Source: Sclerotiophoma versabilis
Taxonomy: Eukaryota; Ascomycota; Dothideomycetes; Pleosporales; Didymellaceae
Direction of reading: 5' to 3'
DNA: 64,000 nt
NCBI GenBank assembly: GCA_012274445.1
Contig: JAAROD010000049.1
Location: forward strand, 1,054,001-1,118,000
Both the position numbers and the translations under genes were made by a program. The notes under the pieces were generated by a model that was given only the letters and a program-made list of their open reading frames with translations, was not told where the DNA came from and did no database searches. Of this stretch, positions 56,803 to 64,000 are shown piece by piece. Every line of letters starts with the position of its first letter. Within the stretch, counting starts at the first letter, position 1.

Positions 56803-59280
56803 CTACCCATTCACAGAATCTTTACGCTCGGTCAACTTTGGTCGTCGAGCTTGAGGGGTGTCGAGATCCTTTACCCTCGCGGTGAACGTCATATATTTGC
56901 CCATCAACTCGTTCACCACCCTCCCCTTCCGATCAACGATATAGTCAAGGAAGAAGCTATTACCGCCCTGCAATGGTGATGGTTAGCAGTGTCTTTCAAC
57001 ACGTGCGTGCAATGCAAGTGCAGTAGCAATCGCCGTACAAGAAGCAATAGAACAGGGTAACAAACATAACAAGTCATGACCTCCGTAATCACACCCAAAA
57101 TCAGTCAAAGCATCGCCGAACGCATCGTCAAATCCAATCGCCGTCGCTGTCATCCAACTTACTCCTTCGTTGCTCGTGTCCGCCTCTTGTGCAGGCGTAG
57201 CTGCAACGACGGCTGCCCAATCGATGGTTTGCCAGTCTGTAAGTTCGCTTTCCTTGAGGCTGTTCTGGAGTGGACCGGGGGGACTGTTCGCGTTGTCGGT
57301 ACTTGGCGAGGGTGCGATGAGAAATGGTTCAAGCCTGTGAGTGACGAATCAAGTGTAAGCAAAGGAACGTATGGGGACAATGTGGGTGTAATAATCTAAC
57401 CTGGAGTGGACAATTTTGTTCCATAGATGGCGAACAGACCTGTCGAGCTTGTAGTTGACCCAGCCGCAGAGACTCAATCTTTCGAGTAACGCGTCCGCAG
57501 AGTCAATATTGAACTCCGCACACGCAAGGGAGGACTGATGTACAAACCATGCGCTCTCTGCTGAGCCCTCAGCGGAAATGGCACCGATGGAGAGGATCCA
57601 AAGAAGCAAATCTGGACATGGTTGCCACTCAGCGCGTGTGGTGCAGTTGAGTGCGCTCTCGAGCCGCTTGCTCGCAACGAAATGCAGAAGATGAATATCT
57701 GACGGTCGCTTCAGCGCTTCAGTCGTTCGTACGGTGAAGATGATCAATGCAACGCAAAGGCCACCTTCGAGAGGTGTGATGAGAGGCTCGCTTTCACTGA
57801 TCCATGCGAGCAGCAAGCACTCGAGTGCACAGGAGTAGTTTTGTATGTTGAGTGCGTCGAGCGGGGTCTCTGGGTCATCGTACCAGGCGTTCAGATCAGC
57901 GGCGAGTATTAGTACAGAATCAAGCAGCTCAACGAGAGACTCTGTTAGACCTGCATGCCGACATAGGTTGCTGAGGTGCCGTGAGCGCTTCGGACTATAG
58001 CCTTGTGGATGATGAGGAAAGTCTGCGGTGCGAATATACGCTAATGTTGTGGGGTTGGGTGCAGCAAACGCTGCTATGGCGTGGGCTGTAGTATGCCTGA
58101 TGCTCAGTAAGCATTTGCCAGCCACTTTGAGTCATGATACCAAACTGAGGTTACACATACCAGAGTATAAACGCCTGTAAAATTCGATTCGTGCCAACAG
58201 CCTTTAGGCCCCCCCGCAAATGCAACATCTCTCGCAAGCCGCTCAAGTGCATCATGGCATTTGGCTGCTCATCGTACGGTATCTCATCTTTGAATTGGGG
58301 CATCATCAGGCCTTCTTCCACGGTCAAAAGGTTGAACACAGCGCCGAGGTTCGCGTCCGAGAAGCGAACAGCACGATCTTGCACGGACAGAGCCTTGTTC
58401 ACTGCTGAGATAGCCTTTGCGCGATGGTCAAGGATCGTTTTGACGGTACCTTTACCAAAGACGAACATGTGCAGAGCGGCTGTGCTAAGCAAGCTATGCA
58501 TGAAGCCTTCGTTACATAGTGCTGTATCAAACCACTCTGACTTCATCAGGGTTGACCTTTGTCGGATGTCAACACCAATTATGCCGGGAGCCATCTCATG
58601 GACAACTATACGATCGTAGTCAGCGACGATTACTAAGAAGACCTTGCCTTGCTCTCGCTTGAGCCTGTCGTTGAGCTAAAGTGCGGTGGCACACCATAAA
58701 CTCTATTTACTCACACTCAACCATCACAAACGAGCTTTCTGTTGTGGAAAAGGAAGGCAGACTTACAGTGATCAAGAAGTTCTGATATCTCCCTGGTAAC
58801 CTTTACGGACGACGTACCAAATGGATCGAGAACACTGTTGTTAGGCTGTCTCACGGAAGGTCTAAGTAAGATACATTTGGGACACAGCGTCTGGCCATGG
58901 CGAACAACAAAGATCCTGCAGTTTGAACAGATGCGTCGCTCGAGCACGCCAGCGCTTGTTTGCTCAAAGGCCGGAAAGTAGCCGTTTCGACTGGACTCGA
59001 TAGCAGGGCTTGATGATGCTGTGTTTGGGGTTGATATTGAGATGGGTGTGTCGGCACTTTTTGGACTTAGACTTCCTTGGGCTCGTTGTTTCGCGGCCTG
59101 TTTGCTCGTCGACCACGGCCGCTCCCTTCTCGCCTTCTGCATGACAAATGCACGAGCATTGCGTCGTCCTTGGCGAGATGCCTTTGCTTCAGATGCATCG
59201 ACGAAAAGGAAGTCCTGTTGAATGGGCACGGTTGGCTGAGAGCGTTTTATAGCCTTGGCGTTTTGCTCTTGGCCCTCCAT
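56803..59280 (-). CDS. Fungal-specific transcription-factor-like protein without Zn2Cys6 domain
   Basis: Exons in coding order: 58767-59280, 58161-58632, 57401-58096, 57163-57334, 56803-56967 (672 aa). The N-terminus has FLFVDASEAKASRQGRRNAR and FVMQKARRERPWSTSKQAAK, a block common at the start of fungal regulators. No Cys6 binuclear cluster is present; instead one short pair, CSNCRIFVVRHGQTLCPKC, forms a possible zinc ribbon near residue 117. From LDPFGTSSVKVTREISELLD on, it follows the helical fungal transcription-factor domain (CNEGFMHSLLSTAALHMFVF, MHLSGLREMLHLRGGLKAVG, DLNAWYDDPETPLDALNIQN). The last exon adds NSFFLDYIVDRKGRVVNELM; its boundary (strong GTAAGT donor, CTAAC branch) fits, but this tail is the least certain part. 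Divergent from the zinc transporter gene, with no direct evidence of a link. Confidence 0.75.
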
Positions 59281-60411
59281 CACACGTTTTCGGAATCAGG
59301 GCCAGCAGGGTATGGTGCTAACCTGATCTCGTGGGTGTTGGTGGTAGTGCAGCTCAGCAGGGCATGCCAAAGCGGAAGACGCAAGCGATATCAAAGCCAA
59401 GGTCTCACGATTGATTCTCGCTCGCCACCATCGTCACTCGAGTACTGCTTCAGCGGCGCCGGACTGCGGCTGCCTCGCACTGGCGATGAGTCTGGGGTTC
59501 CTGGAGGGGTTGAAGCTGTGCCACTATCAAAGTCCAGATTAGTATTAGGCTGCTTGAAGCGAGCTCGGAGCTGATAGGGTGCTTGGTGCCGACTTGAAAG
59601 CCCTTTGTTTCATGCGTGTTCATTCGTAGTCGTACCTGTAAAGTCCTTGTTGTACGCTCAAATGCTGTAGAGGACTGACCAAGAAACAGCAGGTATGGTG
59701 AGTGACAAGACGTGTACGTAGCTGTTATTGAAGCTATGCGGGTCTCATGCGGATGTACACAAAAATAGTATCTGTTCTGATGGCGTTGGACGAATCCGGG
59801 GATAGTAAAATGAGCATTCGCTCTTGACAATCGGAGTGCAGACAGATGGGGTCATGTCATCTTACTAGTCTTGCGATCTGCTCGTGGTATGGGACGGAAC
59901 GCTGAGAGTGACCTCCTCTTGGAGTACTACGTCCTCGGGGCGCGCGATTGGTGTGACGGGGCAAGGTTAGAGTGGCCAACGGTCAGGAACGTGACAGGGC
60001 GTTGGGGCTGAATGCTAGAGGCAGCGCTGGAGACGAACAAGCAACTTGTCAGAAGTCACCGACGCGTTGCATTGCCACGACGCGAGCTTATCTCGAAAAG
60101 CCACATTTCTCCGCGTTGTCAAGCCGCGATTGCTGAAGTCGTGGTGGTGCTCGCTGCTGCAGGGGGGGGGGGCCACCCGTCCCGAGGCAGCTTGATCAGA
60201 CTACGAGAGATTGACCATGTGTCGCAGTCTATGCATCGCTACCACCGCGGTCTGAGCGCAGGATTGAGCGAAGAGACATCTCTTGGTTGAAAGCAGGCGG
60301 ACGCGCAGACGTTGAATTATGTAAGGGGAAAAGAGGCTCCGGCCCGGCACGATCAGGAAGAGCACCGCGGTGGCCCCAAACGCGTCCGCAGCGCCTCGGA
60401 GAACTGCCAAC
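59281..60411. promoter_or_regulatory. Divergent intergenic region (regulator and ZIP transporter)
   Basis: 1.13 kb between two divergent ATGs, presumably both promoters. Contains a G11 run at 60162-60172. No coding sequence is recognised; overlapping short frames near 60200-60500 precede the ZIP start. No zinc-responsive element was identified with confidence. Confidence 0.45.
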
Positions 60412-61916
60412 ATGGACATGACGGCTGGCGATGGCCTTGCAGAGGGTGAGTGGCGCGAGCGGTCGAGGCAGGATGCATCGAGCGTGCACAATGGCGCGCG
60501 CATACTGACGGGGACATGTGTTCAGGCCTCTCGCTCATCACCACCGAGCTGCTCCGCAGAGAGCTGCAGCGCCGCCAGGACGACGTCGAGAAGCCCGAGT
60601 GCGGGTCGAAAGGCGGCAAGAAGCACTACAACACGGGCATCCACGTCTTCGCCCTGGTTCTCATCCTCGCCCTGAGCACGGCAGGTGCGTGTGGTCGCGG
60701 TGGAAGTCGCCCGCGGCGGAACTGACCGTGGACAGCGTGCTCCTTCCCCATCGTCGTCAAGCGAGTGCCCGGCATCCCCGTGCCCTCGCGCTTCCTCTTC
60801 CTGTCGAGGCACTTCGGCACCGGCGTGCTCATCGCGACTGCCTTCGTCCACCTCCTCCCCACCGCCTTCGAGTCGCTCACCGACGCATGTCTCCCGCGCT
60901 TCTGGAACCGCGGCTATCCGGCCATGCCGGGCCTCATAGCCATGACCGCCGTCTTTGTGGTGGTGGCTATTGAGATGTTCTTTGCCTCCAAAGGGGCAGG
61001 GCACTCACACGCAGTCGACTACGACGCCCTGGGCCACGATGGCCACGACGCCCACGCACGGCCGAGCCACAAGCGAAGTCACAGCTTTGGACGCTACAGC
61101 GCCGGTGCCAATGCCAATGTACCAGGCATCGTGCTGCACGACATGGAAGCATCTGAGCAATCAGGTCTCATGGCAGGACGCTCACCGGCACTGTCGCTTG
61201 TGTCTCCCACCACGCCGACTGCGCCCAACGGCCACGCCGCTCGGCAAAGCGTCGACAGTGATGACGACTCTGACCTCGACATCAGCCCTGCAGAGCTCGC
61301 CAGACAACAGGAGGAGGACGATCTCGAAGACGAATCCCAGCTCTTGTCTCATCCCCATGCGCACAAAAGAAACCACGGTCCGCGCGACCCTTCGCCCGAG
61401 ACGCCTGAGAAGACGGAGGCGCAAAACAAGAAGCTGCTGCTGCAGTGTCTGCTTCTTGAGGCAGGCATTCTATTCCATAGCGTCTTCATTGGCATGGCTT
61501 TGTCTGTAGCAACAGGAACCTCGTTCATCGTGCTGCTTGTAGCCATTTCCTTCCACCAGACATTCGAAGGCTTTGCACTGGGCTCGCGCATCAGCGCCAT
61601 TCGCTTTCCCCTTGGATCTCCCAAGCCATGGCTCATGGCCCTTGCTTATGGGACAACCACACCTGTTGGACAGGCAATTGGGCTTGCAATACACACACTG
61701 TACGATCCCTTTAGTCAGACTGGCTTGCTGATGGTAGGCTTCATGAACGCCATCTCGAGCGGGCTGCTGCTGTTCGCCGGCCTTGTAGAGCTTCTTGCCG
61801 AGGACTTCTTGAGTGATGAGAGCTATGTAACTTTGCAAGGAAAGCGGCGTCTACAAGCATGTGGTAGTGTCGTGGCTGGAGCAATGCTCATGGCGTTAGT
61901 TGGCGCTTGGGCATAG
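60412..61916 (+). CDS. ZIP-family zinc/iron transporter
   Basis: Imports divalent metals, usually zinc, into the cytosol. Exons: 60412-60445, 60526-60684, 60736-61916 (457 aa). MDMTAGDGLAEG starts a short N-terminus; ATG 60418 is an alternative. Helices: HVFALVLILALSTAACSFPI, RHFGTGVLIATAFVHLLPTA (the HLLP of TM2), LIAMTAVFVVVAIEMFF. The large cytosolic loop has a His-rich metal-binding stretch (GHSHAVDYDALGHDGHDAHA) and acidic Ser patches. TM4 has ILFHSVFIGMALSVA (HS motif) and TM5 has SFHQTFEGFALG (HxxxEG), the metal-coordinating signature. The family ends with small helices, as here (GSVVAGAMLMALVGAWA). Similar to yeast Zrt1/Zrt2 and Aspergillus Zrf proteins. Confidence 0.93.
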
Positions 61917-62248
61917 ACTTGTTTGCTTTTAGCTATCACATACATTTAACCCCTCGCGGCTACCTCCAGTGTTTGCCATTCAGACTGCCTTGACCTACAG
62001 CTACAAAACAGTATGACCCTATGCTTGACCTTCACTGCATCAGCACTGTATATCGTGGAGCCTCTAGCAAATCAACCGCTCGATTACCCAGTCAACCCAA
62101 GCTCCCTATGGCGCAATCGGGAGCGCGTTGGACTGTTAAACTATCGCAGTCTCGCCAGCCTCAGGAGATTATGGTGGCAGCTATCTGAAGGTTCACAGTT
62201 CGAGCCTGTATTGGAGAGTTCTTTTTGCCGGTTCTCGTTCAAACTGCG
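61917..62248. other. Convergent intergenic region
   Basis: 332 bp between the ZIP stop and the ChaC-type stop. It likely holds both 3' UTRs; nothing else is seen. Confidence 0.5.
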
Positions 62249-63166
62249 TTAGCTACTACGACCTTGCGTATCCTCTCCCTCTGTTTCGGTGCCCTCTCGC
62301 CCGGCTTCGATCGCCTTGCACCTCGCCACAAGATCACTAATGTGCCTATCTCCACTCTCCTCACTCAGTCCCAACAGCGCCTCCTCCAGGTTAAACAAAT
62401 ACTCCCTATTCTCTCCACTCGGGCCTCTGCTGTGCAGGATCTTGCGCGCCAGTGCATCCGGGTCCTGCGGGCCGAGAAACTGCGGGTTCGAAGGTAGTCC
62501 GATGTAGACCAGGCACTTGATGGGCGCTGAGTGGGAGGCCGGGTGGAAGGGCGTGAACTGGATGCTGTACCCGTTGATTTCGCGGATGTCGAGATACGAG
62601 CGCACCTCGCGGACCTTGGCGGACGGAATGTGGTATGCAGCGCCCCAGACGCGTTCGGTGGGCTCGTGCTGGGTGTGTCAGTGGGTGGTGGGAGAGAAGG
62701 GATGGGCTGGGGTGCTGACGTGGTCGGTTAGTGTGTCCCAGTGGGCGCGGTCGATGAGCGTTACTACGCGACCTGGCGCCTCGGGTGTGCCTCTATGGTC
62801 CTCACTTTATGGTTTGTTAGATGTGTGTCTTGGGTCGTGGACTCGGATGATTGTACCTTGCCTGTTGGAGCGCTTAGTTGTGGGGTTTCCGTCGTCTTGC
62901 GCAGGTTGTCATACCTGCCAGAAGCGTCGAACGTAGCCTTCAATGTAGCCGGGGACACGCTGATCTGTGGAGAGTTCAGTACCACTAGAGACGAACTTCA
63001 AGAGGACGCATGTACCGAAATGTGGCGGTGGCTTCCATATCAAACTCCTGTGTATTGTTAGGCTCACTCGCTATACGTTCTGCAGATAGTCTATGTACCC
63101 ATAGCCAAACAACCAAAAGTCGTCGTTGCTCCCGAACTCTTCTATCTCTTTCTGGTGGTCCGCCAT
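62249..63166 (-). CDS. ChaC-type gamma-glutamylcyclotransferase (glutathione-specific)
   Basis: Cleaves glutathione to 5-oxoproline and Cys-Gly in the cytosol. Exons in coding order: 63099-63166, 63016-63047, 62915-62964, 62720-62800, 62249-62668 (216 aa). The N-terminal signature FWLFGYGSLIWKPPPHF is pieced together from exons 1 and 2; exon 3 gives DQRVPGYIEGYVRRFWQ; exon 4 gives DHRGTPEAPGRVVTLI; the last exon gives ERVWGAAYHIPSAKVREV, then YLDIREINGY with the catalytic Glu, VYIGLP and HSRGPSGENREYL. All five exons keep phase. At the exon 3/4 junction, relatives have a short G/A-S-x between FWQ and DHRG that this reading lacks, so that acceptor (GTGAG) is the least certain. Introns here are tiny (48-114 bp). 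Confidence 0.88.
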
Positions 63167-63370
63167 GTTGGTGTTTGTGTAAACTCCGCTCGAACGTTAG
63201 ATGTGGAAATGTTGTCGGTCAATGACGTGGGGCAACAAACAGTGGGGCGTATGCAGGGCAAAGGGCGGATCTGTTCCGATGGCGCGATTTGATGCCATTG
63301 GGGTCTCGAGGATAACATCTCTCGGTTACTATGTATACAAGTCGAAAGTACAGACGTAGAGTACAGCATT

Positions 63371-64000
63371 TTACGAGCCACCTGCTGCCCTGCTCATGAA
63401 GAAGCTCTTCAGCGGGCCCATGGCATCCACAGCCCTCAACCCAATACTTCTTAATCCTACAATTGGTCCCGACTCGACGCTGTACAGTCGATGCAGCTTG
63501 TCGCATACGCCTAGCATGGCATTGTTCTCTGCATACCGCTCACTGTTGTAGCTCTCCAACGCCAGCGTCGAGCCGATGTCTTGGCCAGTTCGTACTGCGT
63601 GCGAGATCGTCCGTACTAGGGCGGCAGCGTCTCCCTGGCCTTGATTCAGACCCTGGCCTGCGAGTGGATGTATAGTGTGTGCTGCATCGCCAACAAGGGC
63701 TACTCGCTCACCAGTGTATGTGTCAGCGTGGCGCATGCGGAGAGGGAAACCGGCAACTGTGCCAGCTTCGACGTCAGTGATGCGCATCGGTATAGCTCGT
63801 TCGTTTACCGGTGTATGCTTCTCTCGCCATGCCACCTCATCTGCTTGCCCTGACTCGAGGGTGTGCAAGTATTCGAGATCGGTCGGCGATAGCCTGAAGC
63901 CGGCATTGACCATAGCAACGAAGTCTTCCGGTGACAGAGCCTTGAGCCTAGCTGCACGCTCTGGTGTTGTGCTCCACACAAGTGTCGACTTGTTGCCGGG
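63371..64000 (-). CDS. COQ6: Ubiquinone biosynthesis monooxygenase COQ6, C-terminal part
   Basis: FAD-dependent hydroxylase of the mitochondrial coenzyme Q pathway (C5 hydroxylation of the ring). The window cuts the gene on its 5' side; the frame is open to base 64000 (PGNKSTLVWST). Visible are the C-terminal 209 residues: VWSTTPERAARLKALSPEDF (family WSTTP), AGFPLRMRHADTYTGERVAL, and the FAD-binding GDAAHTIHPLAGQGLNQGQG, followed by the helical end (LHRLYSVESGPIVGLRSIGL, NAMGP-like DAMGPLKSFFM). No intron is needed in this part. The N-terminal dinucleotide fold and targeting signal lie beyond the edge. Confidence 0.95.
   Translation of the reverse strand, partial: PGNKSTLVWSTTPERAARLKALSPEDFVAMVNAGFRLSPTDLEYLHTLESGQADEVAWREKHTPVNERAIPMRITDVEAGTVAGFPLRMRHADTYTGERVALVGDAAHTIHPLAGQGLNQGQGDAAALVRTISHAVRTGQDIGSTLALESYNSERYAENNAMLGVCDKLHRLYSVESGPIVGLRSIGLRAVDAMGPLKSFFMSRAAGGS

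Noticed and set aside
60522..61004. 160-codon minus-strand frame over the ZIP gene
   Set aside because: Antisense shadow of exons 2 and 3 of the transporter.
1..64000. tRNA, rRNA, transposon or CRISPR features
   Set aside because: No cloverleaf with A/B box, no terminal repeats with transposase or reverse transcriptase remnants, and no spaced direct repeats were found by eye.

Overview
The window is eukaryotic and reads as an ordinary, gene-dense stretch of a filamentous ascomycete chromosome. Genes are split by short introns (mostly 44-80 bp, GTRNGT donors, CTRAY branch sites, CAG/TAG acceptors), are 0.1-2.4 kb apart, and alternate strands. The gene set (class I myosin, SIN3, STT3, SLA1, ABP1, NOP12, COQ6) fits Dothideomycetes, perhaps Pleosporales; that placement is inference. 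I found no RNA genes, transposons or CRISPR arrays. Exon structures were built by hand from splice signals, and the summed exon lengths of every intact gene are divisible by three.

Layout. 1-6.4 kb: a 5'-truncated class I myosin (+) convergent with a GH3 beta-glucosidase (-). 8.1-17.7 kb: SIN3, a membrane nucleotide pyrophosphatase/phosphodiesterase and an unknown protein, all on the minus strand. 18.3-19.0 kb: a decayed GH5 glucanase-like pseudogene. 19.7-28.0 kb: an Arg/Ser-rich unknown protein, STT3, and a large multi-zinc-finger protein, all minus. 29.2-29.8 kb: a small membrane-protein gene that appears frameshifted. 30.5-35.1 kb: an Sds3/Dep1-type gene and NOP12, divergent. 35.9-41.2 kb: SLA1 and a small CYSTM-like protein (+). 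41.2-43.6 kb: a gene-poor stretch with simple repeats. 43.6-47.7 kb: a membrane/coiled-coil unknown and ABP1 (-). 48.4-53.0 kb: a very long F-box protein (+). 53.7-56.7 kb: an MFS transporter and an atypical SDR (+). 56.8-59.3 kb: a fungal transcription-factor-like regulator (-). 60.4-61.9 kb: a ZIP zinc transporter (+). 62.2-64.0 kb: a ChaC-type gamma-glutamylcyclotransferase and the 3' part of COQ6 (-).

Two functional themes stand out. Three core actin-patch proteins (class I myosin, Sla1, Abp1) lie within 48 kb, and two subunits of the Rpd3L-type histone deacetylase complex (Sin3 and an Sds3/Dep1 homologue) lie within 25 kb. The rest is housekeeping metabolism, glycosylation, transport and lineage-specific unknowns. 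The most unusual signals are the GH5 pseudogene whose stop codons fall at expected Trp/Gln sites, a GC-AG intron in the phosphodiesterase gene, the frameshifted membrane protein, and several zinc-ligand arrangements I cannot assign to a named family.
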